From NCBI RefSeq assembly GCF_002197845.1, contig NZ_NIDE01000014.1:992001-1056000 (forward strand): a stretch of 64,000 bases of DNA, in the 5' to 3' direction. Made by a program: the position numbers and the translations under genes. Shown here piece after piece: positions 8,217-18,337 of the stretch. The first letter of the stretch is position 1; each line of letters opens with the position of its first letter. The DNA comes from Fimbriiglobus ruber. GTDB taxonomy: Bacteria > Planctomycetota > Planctomycetia > Gemmatales > Gemmataceae. Under the pieces are notes generated by a model. That model did no database searches. It had not been told where the DNA came from and saw nothing but the letters and a program-made list of their open reading frames with translations.

Positions 8217-8359
8217 GGAATCGCCCGAAAAGACCATCGAATGGGGCGATACGAAGTACCCACTTCTGGCAAACCGCAGACCAAAACCCGGCGGTGCCGA
8301 CCCGAGACGTCTCGACCCGTTGCCCGGCGTCGGAGAGTCCGACAGTATCGTGCCGGTCC

Positions 8360-8935
8360 CGCGTGTTCGACCTCGCGGATTTCCAGGGGAGCGTCGCCGG
8401 CCTGTCCTTTCCGCCCGCCGGGCTCCTCTCGATCTTCCGGCCGCAGTCGGACGGGAAGAATTGCTACCCCGCCCCGGCGGATTGCCCGCGGCTCGTCCGG
8501 GTCACGCCGCCGGGAACGCGGCTCGCACGACTACCGCGGCCCGTCGGGCTGACCGACCCGCCCGCCCCGTTCCAGCCCGGGTTGCGGCTGGTCGAGACAC
8601 TGCGACTACCCGCCGGGGTTCGCAAGTGCCCGGTGTCTCGCTCACTTACGAGCAGGCGTCTCAACTCGACTCGGTGTTCCCGACCAACCTCGGCGACACG
8701 GTCTACCTCGTTCTCGGCCACGTCACGCACGGGAACATCGGCGAGGAACCGCTGTGCGACCGCCCCGATTGGGGACAACTGGTGCTCGTGCCCTACTTTG
8801 AAGGGCCGGACTACGGTATTTCGGACGTGAGCCTGTCGTACCAGTTGCCGGCCGCGGATCTGAAGGCCGGCCAGTTCGATCGTCTGGAAGCCACGTTCGG
8901 GCAGTCACAGACGACAGAATACCGCACCCTCGAAG
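8360..8935 (+). pseudogene. Degraded or frameshifted gene, weakly DUF1963-like
   Basis: Two overlapping frames together look like one protein. The first reads RVFDLADFQGSVAGL, FPPAGLLSIFRPQSDG and PFQPGLRLVETLRLP. The second, one base back from about 8613-8620, reads VSLTYEQASQLDSVF, WGQLVLVPYFEGPDYG and ADLKAGQFDRLEATFG. The order of motifs weakly resembles DUF1963 (YwqG-like) proteins. There is no plausible start or full N-terminus, and the frame is again unclear after about 8950. Bases 8936-9277 hold no gene that I can support, only the upstream region of the DUF1559 gene. Confidence 0.4.
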
Positions 8936-9277
8936 GGAATAGCGTCGGCAAAGAAGACCCGCTGAACGGGGCGGGCGCAAATGAAACACCGAGGTTACGC
9001 CTTCCTCTGGAGTCGGTGGTCCGCCTACCCGACCCAATTCGAGGAACGAATTCGCCTGAAATTTCGACACTTCTCGCGGAACGCGACAACGGACTTGACG
9101 TCTGCGATGGAGTCCATCGAGTCGGGTGGCCTCACAGCCCCCGCGCCGCCGGGATTTTTCCATTGATCATTGCGGATGGTAAAGGGTAGCTTATTGGAAC
9201 GGCTCTCGGGCCGTGACGTATGGATTCATTTCTCGACTCGCCGGATTAGTCTTTTTTTCTTCGTGACGGGGGTGTCT

Positions 9278-10219
9278 ATGACTCGCTCTATTTCCCGGAC
9301 CCGTTATGGGTTCACACTCATCGAGCTGTTGGTGGTGATCGCGATCATCGCCATCCTCATCGGCCTGCTGTTACCGGCCGTCCAGAAAGTGCGGGAGGCC
9401 GCCGCCCGGGCCAAGTGCTCCAACAACCAGAAGCAGATCGCGCTCGGGCTTCACGGGTATCACGACGTCAACAACGCGTTCCCGCCCGGGCAGTACAACG
9501 TCTTTTACGGGGAGACGATGCCCTGGGACCGGGGGTGCTGGGTCCAGCCCGTTCTCCCGTACATCGAACAAACCGCCCTGTACCAGATCTACATGGCGTC
9601 GGTCGCGACGAACGGCGGGTGGGCGCTCCTCTGCCCGAACAAGGACACGGTCATCCAGTCGCTCATTTGTCCGTCCGACCCGAACAGCCCGAAGACCCAG
9701 ACCGTGGACACCAACACGGTCAACGGCGTCGGCGGCGTCGTGCAGGGGCTGCACACCAACGTCGTCGTTTGTGCCGGGTCGACCACCTACAACAACGGGC
9801 AGAACCTGAACGGGATGTTTTACGTCCAGTCGAAAACCAAGATGACGGACATCATCGACGGGACGTCGAACACGCTCATGCTGTCGGAAATCCTCGTGGT
9901 CCCGGACGTCGGCACGAACGACCTGCGGGGCCGGTACTGCAACTCCTGGTATGGGAATAGTTGGTTCAGCACGCTGTACCCGCCGAACACGACCGTCGCG
10001 GACACCGTCGGGTACGAAGGGATTTCGACCGTGAAGGCCCCGTCGACGTCCGCGTCGAACACGACGGGGGCGTACCTGTCGGCCCGGAGCATGCACACCG
10101 GCGGGGTGAACGCCGGCCTCGGCGACGGCTCGGTCCGCTTCATCTCCAACAGCGTCACCGCGACGACCTACAACTACGCCGGCACCCGGGCGGGCGGCGA
10201 AGTCCTCACGAACTTCTAG
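9278..10219 (+). CDS. DUF1559 protein with prepilin-type N-terminus (copy 1)
   Basis: The 313-residue protein starts with a type IV prepilin signal. The predicted cleavage site lies between G11 and F12 of [14 protein letters not shown], followed by one hydrophobic helix and [12 protein letters not shown]. The body carries the DUF1559 landmarks NNQKQIALGLHGYHD, LICPSDPN, DIIDGTSNTLMLSE and near the end GDGSVRF. This family is massively expanded in planctomycetes; members are thought to be exported pseudopilin-like surface proteins, with unknown individual roles. ATG 9278 is used because it places the GFTLIE motif at residues 11-16. A lipoprotein gene follows 200 bp downstream. Confidence 0.9.
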   Translation: MTRSISRTRYGFTLIELLVVIAIIAILIGLLLPAVQKVREAAARAKCSNNQKQIALGLHGYHDVNNAFPPGQYNVFYGETMPWDRGCWVQPVLPYIEQTALYQIYMASVATNGGWALLCPNKDTVIQSLICPSDPNSPKTQTVDTNTVNGVGGVVQGLHTNVVVCAGSTTYNNGQNLNGMFYVQSKTKMTDIIDGTSNTLMLSEILVVPDVGTNDLRGRYCNSWYGNSWFSTLYPPNTTVADTVGYEGISTVKAPSTSASNTTGAYLSARSMHTGGVNAGLGDGSVRFISNSVTATTYNYAGTRAGGEVLTNF

Positions 10220-10419
10220 TGGTCCGTCGATCTTCGATTGACTGCGAAATGGCTGGTGGACGGGCGCCTTGCCCGTCCAAGAGACCGCGGGGGCGGCGGT
10301 CCCGCCCGACAAATCACGCCGGGCAAACGACCAGAATTCGTCCGACATTCACGACCCGGCTACCCCGCGCCGACCACGGCGGCGGGGGCCGGGTTCCTCT
10401 TCACACAAGGGTCTTTTCC

Positions 10420-10806
10420 ATGAGAGGGTTGTTCGCGCTTGTGGCCCTGGCGGGCCTCGCGATTCTCGCCGGGTGTGGCGAACCGGGGCCGAAAAAATAC
10501 GACGTTTCGGGCACCGTCCAGTACGAAGGCGAGCCCGTGACCGAGGGGGACATCATGTTCGCCTCAGAGGACAAAACGATCGGCCCCGAAGGGGGCAAGA
10601 TCAAGGACGGCAAATACGCGCTCAAGGTCCGCGAGGGGAAAAATCGGGTCGAGATCCGGGGGACCAAAATCATCCCGGGGAAGAAGGGGTCGATGGGAGA
10701 GCCCTTCGTCGACAGCTTTATTCCGGAAAAGTACAACACCAAAACGGAGTTGACCGCGGACGTCGGGTCCGGAAAAACGACGCACAACTTTGAGTTGAAG
10801 AAGTAG
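10420..10806 (+). CDS. Small lipoprotein, planctomycete type
   Basis: The 128-residue protein has a lipoprotein signal peptide ending in LAGC (lipidated Cys19). A small beta-rich domain follows, with KYDVSGTVQYEGEPVTEGDI, a start common to transthyretin/carboxypeptidase-regulatory-like lipoproteins found next to DUF1559 genes. It ends TTHNFELKK. The likely location is the outer face of a membrane. The gene is downstream of a DUF1559 gene on the same strand, as in the other DUF1559/lipoprotein pairs in the window. The function is not known. Confidence 0.75.
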   Translation: MRGLFALVALAGLAILAGCGEPGPKKYDVSGTVQYEGEPVTEGDIMFASEDKTIGPEGGKIKDGKYALKVREGKNRVEIRGTKIIPGKKGSMGEPFVDSFIPEKYNTKTELTADVGSGKTTHNFELKK

Positions 10807-10829
10807 GCGGACCGGCGGTGTTTGAGGAC

Positions 10830-10892
10830 GTGAGTCCCCTGATTCTAATCTGTTGCTTTCCCAAACAAACAGATCAGAATCAGGGGGCTCAC
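10830..10892. repeat. Dispersed inverted repeat, CCCTGATTCT family (copy 1)
   Basis: Arms 10830-10854 and 10868-10892 pair at 23 of 25 positions (core CCCCTGATTCT / AGAATCAGGGG) around a 13-nt loop. The repeat sits between convergent genes and may act as a two-way terminator. A related, longer copy is at 37882-37977, and both are followed by CCCCCCGCTCGCCT or CCCCCGCTCGCCT. Confidence 0.75.
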
Positions 10893-10926
10893 GCCCCCCG
10901 CTCGCCTGAATAGTCGATTCGGGTGG

Positions 10927-11763
10927 TTACCTCTCGATCCCGACCAGTTCCATCTCGAACAGCAGGGTCGCCTTGGCCGGAATGGCCGGCGGGCGGCCGA
11001 ACTCGCCGTAGGCCAGTTCGTGCGGGATGAGCAGTCTACGAACGCCGCCCGGCTTCATCCCGGGGACGCCGACCTGCCACCCCTTGATGAGGTTGCCCAG
11101 CGGGAACGTGGCCGCCTCGCCCCGCTTGTGGCTGCTGTCGAAGATGGTGCCGTCCAGGAGCCAGCCGGTGTAGTGGATCTTGACCGTGGCCCCGGGCTTG
11201 CACACGTCGCCCTTGCCCTCGACCACCTCCCACATCTTCATCCCGTTCCCCCCCTTGATCTCGACCCATTCCTTGGCGTCGACGGGCGGGAGCGTCCACG
11301 CGCGGATCAGCTCGATCTCGAACACGAGGGTGGACTTCCCGGGGATGTCCGCCCCGGCGCCGCGGTCGCCGTACCCGAGGTCGGACGGGATCATCAGCCG
11401 GCGGACGCCGCCCGTCTTCATCCCGGGGATGCCGAGCTGCCAGCCCTTGATGAGGCTGCCGAGAGGGAACGTGGCGGCCTCGCCGCGCCGGTGGCTGCTG
11501 TCGAACTCCTTGCCGTTCGTCAGCCAGCCGGTGTAGTGGATGGTCACCATCGCGCCGGCCTTCGCGGCGTCCCCGGTCCCTTCCTTGACGTCCCACACCT
11601 GGAGGCCGTTGTCCTGCTTCTTCCACCCGGCCCCGTCCAGCGCGGGGAACTTGGGAACCTCGCGCTTCGGGTCGTCGGCCGCGCCCAGCGGGGCGGCGGT
11701 CGCCGCGACGGCCACCACAGCCACCATGACCAGCAACAGGCGGATCGTCATGAGTGAGAGCAT
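10927..11763 (-). CDS. Exported FKBP-type peptidyl-prolyl isomerase, two tandem domains
   Basis: The 278-residue protein has an N-terminal signal peptide (LLLVMVAVVAVAATAAPLGAA) and two FKBP domains, at residues ~55-150 and ~170-275. Both share VTIHYTGWL / VKIHYTGWL, FDSSH(R/K)RGEAATFPLG, LIKGWQ, GVRRL(M/L)IP and a closing VFEIEL/LFEMEL strand. FKBPs catalyse cis-trans isomerisation of X-Pro bonds; the export signal points to folding of secreted proteins. The two domains are near-duplicates, indicating an internal duplication. A single-domain FKBP gene lies 38 bp upstream on the same strand. ATG 11751 is an alternative start. Confidence 0.9.
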   Translation of the reverse strand: MLSLMTIRLLLVMVAVVAVAATAAPLGAADDPKREVPKFPALDGAGWKKQDNGLQVWDVKEGTGDAAKAGAMVTIHYTGWLTNGKEFDSSHRRGEAATFPLGSLIKGWQLGIPGMKTGGVRRLMIPSDLGYGDRGAGADIPGKSTLVFEIELIRAWTLPPVDAKEWVEIKGGNGMKMWEVVEGKGDVCKPGATVKIHYTGWLLDGTIFDSSHKRGEAATFPLGNLIKGWQVGVPGMKPGGVRRLLIPHELAYGEFGRPPAIPAKATLLFEMELVGIER

Positions 11764-11801
11764 GGAATCACTTCCTTTCCGGGCGCTCGGCGCCCGCGGG
11801 G

Positions 11802-12377
11802 TTACTGCGCGTGGAACAGTTTAATCTCGAACACGAGAGAAGCGCCGCCGGGGATTCCTGCCGCAGGTTGACCTCCCGGCCCGTAGCCGAGGTCGGAAGG
11901 AATGATCAAGCGCCGGATGCCGCCCGGTTTCATCCCCGGAATCCCGATCTGCCAGCCCTTCACAAGACCATCCAGGCGAAAATTGGCCGGCCCGGTGGAG
12001 GTGGGCTTCAGCGTCGGACGGCTGCTATCGAACTGCTTACCGTTGGTCAGCCAACCAGTGTAATGGATGTCGACGGTAGCACCGGCCTTGCACGGTTCGC
12101 CCTCGCCTTCCTTTACGTCCCAAATCTTGAGCCCCTTTTCCGCTTTCCACTCGGGCCCATCCACCGACGGCAAGGTGTCGCTCATCCCGTCCTCGTTCAC
12201 CGGGACCGTCCAGGCCGACGGTTTCTCGCCGGCCTTGGCGCCCGCGGCCGTTTTGCCCTTGGCGTTCGGGTCGCTCCAATCGCTCGTCGCGATCAGGGCG
12301 CCGATCAATACCACCACGAGCGCCACGGCCCCGGCCGGGAGCAACACCTGGAGAATCTGCTTGCGGTCCACCGGCAC
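11802..12377 (-). CDS. Membrane-anchored FKBP-type peptidyl-prolyl isomerase
   Basis: The 191-residue protein has an N-terminal membrane helix (LLPAGAVALVVVLIGALIA) without an obvious signal cleavage site, a Lys/Ala-rich linker and one FKBP domain (VDIHYTGWLTNGKQFDSS, LVKGWQIGIPGMKPGG, LIIPSDLGYG, LVFEIKLF). It is likely anchored in the cytoplasmic membrane with the isomerase domain outside. It precedes the two-domain FKBP gene by 38 bp in the same direction, probably as one transcript. The domain is closest to the first FKBP repeat of that neighbour. Confidence 0.88.
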   Translation of the reverse strand: MPVDRKQILQVLLPAGAVALVVVLIGALIATSDWSDPNAKGKTAAGAKAGEKPSAWTVPVNEDGMSDTLPSVDGPEWKAEKGLKIWDVKEGEGEPCKAGATVDIHYTGWLTNGKQFDSSRPTLKPTSTGPANFRLDGLVKGWQIGIPGMKPGGIRRLIIPSDLGYGPGGQPAAGIPGGASLVFEIKLFHAQ

Positions 12378-12526
12378 GCCCCTTTAAGAAGACGGAAACG
12401 AGGTTTCAGGATTTAGCGATTATACGGCGGACCGTCCGGTCGGCGCGGGCAGCCGCGAGAACCCGGCGGCCACTTTCCTAAAACGAACCGAGTGCTGTCC
12501 CGCCCGACACTCCCGGAGGCCGACTC

Positions 12527-13363
12527 ATGTTCCGCCCGTGGATCGCCGTACTCGCGCTGGTCGTGCTGCCCGGGTTCGCCCGGGCGGACGACACGGAACT
12601 CGAAAAGGCCAAGGCCGCGTTCCGGAAACAAGACTTCGCGGCCGCCCGGGATCACGCGGCCGCGGCGGCCAAGGCCGACCCGAAGAGCCTCGACGCCCGC
12701 CTGATCCAGGGAGGAGCGTGCGGTCAGCTCCGCGACCAGCAGGGCGCGGTCGACGCGTACACGGCCGCCCTCGCGCTCGACCCGACGAACATGACCTTCC
12801 GCGACCGCCGCGGCGACGCCTACCTCAAGCTCGGCCGGTTCAAGGACGCGGTGGCCGACTTCGACGCTGTGCTGGAGGCGAAGCCCGAGCTGGCCCCCGA
12901 ACACTGGCGGCGGGGCATCGCGCTCTACTACGCCGGCCGGTACGCGGACGGGGTAAAGCAGTTCGAGACGCACCAGACGGCCAACCCCGAGGACGTCGAG
13001 AACGCCGCGTGGCACTACCTCTGCAACGTGAAGGTGGTCGGCAAAGAGAAAGCGCAGGCGAAGTTGATCGCCGTCACCCGGGACCGCCGGGTGCCGATGG
13101 CCGAGATCCAGAAGATGTTCGCCGGGAAACTCCAGCCGGCGGACGTCCTCGCCGCCGCCGACAAGGTCCCGGCCGACACCGACGCCGGGACCGAGGCGCG
13201 GTTCTACGCCGACCTGTACGTGGCCCTGTATTACGCGGCCGAGGGGGACGACAAGAAGGTCCGCGAGTACCTGACCCCGGCCGTCGAGAAGTACAAGATC
13301 GGCCACTACATGTGGGACGTGGCGAACGCCCACCTGGCGCTGCTCAAGAAGAAGGAAAAGTAA
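12527..13363 (+). CDS. Secreted tetratricopeptide-repeat protein
   Basis: The 278-residue protein has a signal peptide (MFRPWIAVLALVVLPGFARA) and three to four TPR units between residues ~25 and 150 (AKAAFRKQDFAAARDHAAAA, QGAVDAYTAALALDPTN, GDAYLKLGRFKDAVADFD, WRRGIALYYAGRYADGVKQF). A helical C-terminal region follows with YADLYVALYYAAEGDDKKVR. This is a scaffold-type protein of the cell envelope; partners are unknown. It is divergent from the FKBP pair, so the 150-bp region upstream probably holds two promoters. Confidence 0.8.
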   Translation: MFRPWIAVLALVVLPGFARADDTELEKAKAAFRKQDFAAARDHAAAAAKADPKSLDARLIQGGACGQLRDQQGAVDAYTAALALDPTNMTFRDRRGDAYLKLGRFKDAVADFDAVLEAKPELAPEHWRRGIALYYAGRYADGVKQFETHQTANPEDVENAAWHYLCNVKVVGKEKAQAKLIAVTRDRRVPMAEIQKMFAGKLQPADVLAAADKVPADTDAGTEARFYADLYVALYYAAEGDDKKVREYLTPAVEKYKIGHYMWDVANAHLALLKKKEK

Positions 13364-13512
13364 CCAATTGGGAGGTCGGCCGAAGCTCTTTCCGATTTGG
13401 AGATCAAAACAGTGCAGATCGATGCGGCTTCGGGTAAATAAGATAGAACTGCAACACCCACCCGAGTGCCGTTCCGAGCACACACCAAAAGAAAGAAACG
13501 ACGAGGGGTTTC

Positions 13513-14618
13513 ATGTTCAAGCCGCAGATGGCCATTTTGGTCACAGCTCTCGCATGCTCCAGTTCGTTGGCGGCGCCGCCGGCGCGCAAGTTCGACGACC
13601 CGGGGTCCCCGCCGTTCAAGGTGCTGAAAACCGGCGAGAACCCCCGCTCGATGCGGACGACAATTTCGTGATCGGGCCAATGTACGTACCCGCCCCGGAA
13701 CGCAAGACCGTCGAAGGGGTCCCGCAGGGGAAGGTGCAGCAGTTCGTCATCGACTCGAAGGAGACCAAGCTCCTGAACCCCGGCATCGCCCGCAAGGAGT
13801 TCGGGAAGGTCGATCCGAGCAACCCGAAGACGTTGATCGTCGAGACGCACGACATCGATTACAAGCGCGCGGTCACGGTCTACGTTCCCGCGCAATACAA
13901 ACCGGACACTGAAGCGCCGTTCCTGGTGGTCCACGACGGCCCCGGCCCCAACAAGAATCCCAACTTGGGCATGAAGACCGTCCTGGACAACCTGATCGCC
14001 CAGAAGCGTATTCCCCCGATCGTCGTCATCGCGATCGCCAACGGCGGGGGCGACGCCCAGGGGCACGAGCGCGGCAAAGAATACGACACGATGTCCGGTG
14101 TGTTCGCCGACTACATCGAGACCGAGGTGTTGCCGCGCGTGGAGAAGAACTGCGGGGTGAAGCTGACCAAAGATCCCGACGGCCGCGCGGCCATGGGGTC
14201 CAGTTCCGGCGGCTCGGCCGCGCTCATCATGGCCTGGTTCCGGCCCGACCTTTACCACCGCGTCCTGACCACGTCGGGCACGTTCGTGAACCAGCAGTGG
14301 CCGTTCGATTCCAAGTTTCCCGACGGCGCCTGGGGGTTCCACGAGACGCTCATCCCCAACAGCCCCAAGAAGCCCATCCGCCTGTTCATTTCCGTCGGCG
14401 ACGCGGACCTGCTCAACCCCAACGTGATGCGCGACGGCATGCACGACTGGGTGGAAGCCAACAACCGCATGGCCAAGGTGCTGAAGGACAAGGGCTACGA
14501 GTATCAGTACCTGTTCTGTCGCGGGGCCGGCCACGGCATCGGCAACGCCCAGGCGCAGTTTCTCCCGCACGCCCTCGAATGGGTGTGGAAGGGGTACGCC
14601 CCGAAGAAGGACAAGTAG
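13513..14618 (+). pseudogene. Esterase (alpha/beta hydrolase, esterase D type) with single-base frameshift
   Basis: The frame from ATG 13513 encodes a signal peptide (MFKPQMAILVTALACSSSLA) and PPFKVLKTGENP, then hits TGA at 13669. One base back, beginning at the C5 run 13641-13645, the protein continues LDADDNFVIGPMYVPAPE and a complete hydrolase domain. The nucleophile elbow is GSSSGGSAAL, the Asp is expected in SVGDADLLN and the His lies in GAGHGIGN. One added C gives an intact ~367-residue secreted esterase related to enterochelin-esterase/IroE proteins. Either the gene carries a recent frameshift or the base count of the C-run is wrong. Confidence 0.8.
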
Positions 14619-14726
14619 TCGCCGCGGCGGAAAATCTTCGCTTGCTTTCGAGTGGATCGGCGAGGGGCCAGCTGCACGGCAAGGATGTTTGCCGCGGCGA
14701 TGCCAACCGCCGAACGCCTACCGGGG

Positions 14727-16959
14727 TTAGCTGCGGCGGGGGCGGGTGGCTTTGCCCGATTTGCCCTTCTTCGGCCGCTCTCCATCGGCCGGCTCTCCAT
14801 CGGCCGGCTCTCCTTCGGCCGGGCGGACCTCGCCCGGGTTCAGAAGCGCGTTCACGGTGTCCAACAGCTTGAGATCTGCTACGTATCGCTCCATACGCCG
14901 CTCGAACGACCCGTTCGTCTTGGTAAAGACCAGGGCATACGGACTGCCCTTCTTTTCCAATTTAGAGGTGACGTCGGACTGGTGCTTTTGAATTCCCGAG
15001 AGCAGGTGCGAGCGGGTCGATTCCGCGGCCGCGATCCGACCGGTGGGCGCGTGCGGGTCGGCCAGAAACGCGTTCAATTGCCGGCAGTACGCACACGTAC
15101 AGGCGACTTCCGCGGGGCGTGCCCAACTGTCGGGCGGCTCCGGTTCGTGCGCCGTCGCGGCCGACAATTCCTGCCGCAATGAGCCGAGCCAGGTCTCCAA
15201 CTGCGGATGAATCGCGGCGTTCTCTTCGCGATACCAGGGGACGACCTTGTCCAGGCTGGGCACTTGCACTTTTTCGAGCGGAAAACGCTTCGGGTTGCCG
15301 GTTACGAAGGCGATCACCTGTTGCAACGCCTGATCGTCGCGTGCGACCAGCAGGCTCCGGAGCAACGGCGCCAGCGTAAGGTCGGCGTGCGTCGGGTCTT
15401 CGTGGTAGTAGCGCCGGTCTTCCAGAGGGAGCTGGAACCGCGTTGCCGCCTGCCGGGCTAACTTTGCCACAACGGCTTCGCGCGTGGGGTCATCGAACCG
15501 CGTGACCGCGAGGCGGTCGAGCCACACGAAATCCCGCGAATTCAGTTCGTCCTGGGGTGGGAAGAAATTCTTCCCTTGGCCCTCGTGCCTGGGCGGTTCG
15601 AAGAACGCCGTCAGTTCGTCGGCGACCGCCGCGCAGCCGTGCTTTCGACAGGTGGCGACGATCAGGGCGCCCAACTCCTGATTCGGGTCGCGGTCCCGCA
15701 CTAATTTCAGGAACGTCTGGGTCGTGTCGAGGTCGTCGATCGCCAGGAGTAGCTTGGGGAACGTGGCGGTCGGGTCGGGGCCGGACTTCGAGGAGTGATG
15801 CCGGTGCCGGTACCTCTTCGGCCAATGGTTGATGGTGGCGCGGGCGAGCCGGACGCAGTCGCGGCGGGCTTCCTTTAGGCGCTTCTTCGGCGTCTTCGCC
15901 AGTCGGCCGGCCATCGACTGCAGCAGATCGACGGCGAACGTGTGGCCGCCCCGCGCGATGACATCGAAGTGGTGGTCGCGGTGCCAGACGCACACGGCGG
16001 ACCGGTGGTACCAGCGGTCGAGCGTGTTCCCGGCGTTGCCGGTGAAACCCTCGTACGCCTCCCGCGTCGGCTTCCACTGGTCGAGGGGCGTACTCGCGAC
16101 GATGGCCCGGGTGTCGAAATTGATGGTCGGGAACGCCTGCTTCTGGCCCTCCGCGTCGACCCATTCCTCGCCCTGGAGGGTGTCTTCGTAGATCTCGCCG
16201 ACGCTCAAGTTCCTGGGTACGGAATCCGAATAGCCTCGGCGTCGCCCCCACTGGCCGTCGTCGGCGTACTGGTTGGTGTGCCGCGAGACCTGGCACAAAT
16301 ACGCGAGGCAGCCCGCCTCCTCGGCCGCGGGCAGGATCAGGTCGGCCGCCGCCCGGTCGTCGCCCTTGAGCAGGTCCGGCGACAGGCCGTGCTGGGTGTA
16401 GTGGTGGTCGAGCGCGAACACCAGCGGCTCGGCCTTCTCGGCCGCGACCCACGCGGAAATCGACCGCGCCAGTTCTTGCACCGGCGTGGTTGGGGCGGGG
16501 GCGGCCGTCTTCTTGTCGCTCTTTGCGACCCGCAGCACGAGGTTGTACGCGAGACAGAGCCGGAAGCCGTCGGTGACCCTCTCGACTTCGTGTTCGCAGT
16601 CGGCATAAAACGCCGCGAAGCACGCCCCGCGCCCGGTCGCCGCCTCCTGGAAGTCCATTTTCTGAGACGCCCCGTGGTGCCGCACGATCAGGCTGCCGCC
16701 CCGGAAGGTCGAAGGCAGAGCGACGATCAAACTGGCCACCATTCGATCGTGCTTTTCGCTGTCGCGGTGGGGCAGGAAGAAGCCGCCCTTGCGGTAGACC
16801 AGCAACTTGTACAGGTGTGCTTCCAGCCGGTCCGCGGGCAACCCGAGCGAGCCTGCGACGGTTCGCAGAACCCCGGCGATCGTCTCGTCCCACTTCGGCT
16901 CTGTCAGCGTGAACTGGGTCGGGGACAGTTCAAAGGCGTTGCGGACCTTGGTGTCGACG
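14727..16959 (-). pseudogene. 2OG-Fe(II) oxygenase, 3' part, interrupted by an IS
   Basis: This is the larger part of a prolyl-4-hydroxylase-like oxygenase. The iron ligands are H77 and D79 in FFLPHRDSEKHD and H136 in CEHEVERV, and the 2-oxoglutarate-binding Arg is R146 in DGFRLCL (numbering from the GTG at 16997, itself inside the IS end). About 600 further residues of unknown role follow, including a possible metal site CTCAYC. The missing N-terminus is at 18338-18553 beyond the ISAzo13 element. Joining the two restores EQAPYGKGTATL-VDTKVRNAF, as expected for the family. The Fe site is intact, but the natural start has been lost. Confidence 0.85.
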
Positions 16960-16980
16960 AGGGCGACCGGAACAATTACT

Positions 16981-18259
16981 TCACCCTTTGGCCGCACCCG
17001 AAACTCCTTGGCGTGGCCGGATGGTATAGTTCCAACTCGGACAGGTCTTATGCCGTCGCAAGCGCAACTTCCTCATCTCGTGATCCGTGACCTTCAGGCC
17101 CCTCTCATAGTTTCCCCGCAACAACACGGCTTTCACCTGCAAGCCTGTTTCGGTTCTCGTGTCCTGAATATAGCCCAACAAGATCAACCACGAACGCAAG
17201 GGCTTGCCGGCCCAGTTGATGCTGATAAAGCTGAACAGCCGATGCTCAATCGGGTTCCACTTGGAGCCACCGCGGGGTAGTGGCACACCGTCACCTCCAG
17301 GTTGAAGGCGTCAGCCAGCCGTTCCTGCAACTGACGCTTCCACATCCGAGGCCGACAGCCATTACTGCCACCCGAGTCCGCCAGGATCAGGAGTTTGGTA
17401 GCGTCCGGGAAACGACGGCGACCGTGGCTCTTCCACCACGAGACAATCGCATCGACCGCAAACTCCGGCGTGTCGGCCGATTCGCCCACGTACACGTAAC
17501 CGCGGTCGTGTTGTACCAGGTAGATGCCATACGGGGTGGCCCGGCCCTCGGCGTCACTGAGGAAGTCATAAGCGTTGACCTCGTCCGCCTCGTGGCACCA
17601 GGTCTGCCCATCCTGCTGGAAGTTGCCGATCAACTCTTTTTTCTTGGTATCCACGCTGATGACCGGCCTGCCCGCTTTCAGGAACCGCCGCTTCTGGTGG
17701 GCGATGTAGCGGAACTGACGATCCCGATCGGGGTGCGGTGGGCCGGTAAACCGTTTCCGATTCGCCTTCAACGAGTACTTGAGTTTGTGGAGCAAACGCC
17801 GGACGGTCTTAGGGTCGATGGCATGGCCTCGTTGGGCCAGCAGTTGGCCCAGTCGCTTCAGGCTCAGACGCACCCACCGCTGTTTCGTCATCGGGTCGCC
17901 GCCGGTGTCATCGACCAGCAGGGCTACCAGGTCTCGCTCCAGGACCGGATCTTTTTTTCCAAGGGCGGGCGGCCCGCTCCAGGGCGGCGGACCCGTCCCG
18001 GCGGGAGGTTGGCAAAAGCCGACCCTAACTCTTGGCGTCCCCGGCGAATGGTCTGGACGTGGAGGCCTGTGATGGAGGATACCAGGCGGTCACCGCCGTG
18101 GCCGATGCGCTGGGCTTCCCAGGCCGCCAGCCAGCGTCGCTGTTGCTCGTTGAGCCGACTGAGGAGCAAGTTGAGTTGTCGGTGGACCTCCTTGTTGGGA
18201 TGGTCTGTCGCCTGGAGGCAATCAGGACATCGACATTGGTGAAGCGGGGTAGGGTGCAT
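16981..18259 (-). pseudogene. ISAzo13-family transposase, two frame changes
   Basis: The likely ATG is at 18259 (MHPTPLHQCRCPDC, a Cys-rich start). The first segment ends with RRPGAGRPPLEKK and a stop. The main domain lies one base back: LKYSLKANRKRF, PVISVDTKKKELIGNF (first catalytic Asp) and LLILADSGGSNG (second). A further -1 change at the G4 run 17274-17277 is needed to reach GSKWNPIEHRLFSFIS, which holds the catalytic Glu, and the end at 16981. The first change is at an ideal A_AAA_AAG slippery heptamer and may be programmed. The second has no such signal and looks like damage or error. Confidence 0.82.
17951..17958 (-). other. Candidate -1 ribosomal frameshift site (A_AAA_AAG)
   Basis: On the minus strand the codons are GAA AAA AAG in the upstream frame, the canonical A_AAA_AAG heptamer. 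A -1 slip leads straight into the main transposase frame (GAT CCG GTC CTG, reading DPVL). Many insertion sequences make their full-length transposase this way. Confidence 0.55.
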
Positions 18260-18337
18260 GATGTGGTCTCCAGCTGACGCAACAAGCCATGCAAGTGATT
18301 GTAGGGACAAGGGTGAAGTAATTGTTCCGGCCGCCCT

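Larger units (their letters stand above)
16960..18337 (-). mobile_element. ISAzo13-family insertion sequence
   Basis: Inverted ends share AGGGCGRCCGGAACAATTAC followed by TTCACCCTT (about 28 of 29 positions) at ~16960-16988 and ~18309-18337. The element is ~1.38 kb and carries one transposase on the minus strand. It lies inside the 2OG-Fe(II) oxygenase gene, parallel to it. The exact target duplication cannot be fixed because the IR ends and the flanks share CCCT. Confidence 0.82.
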
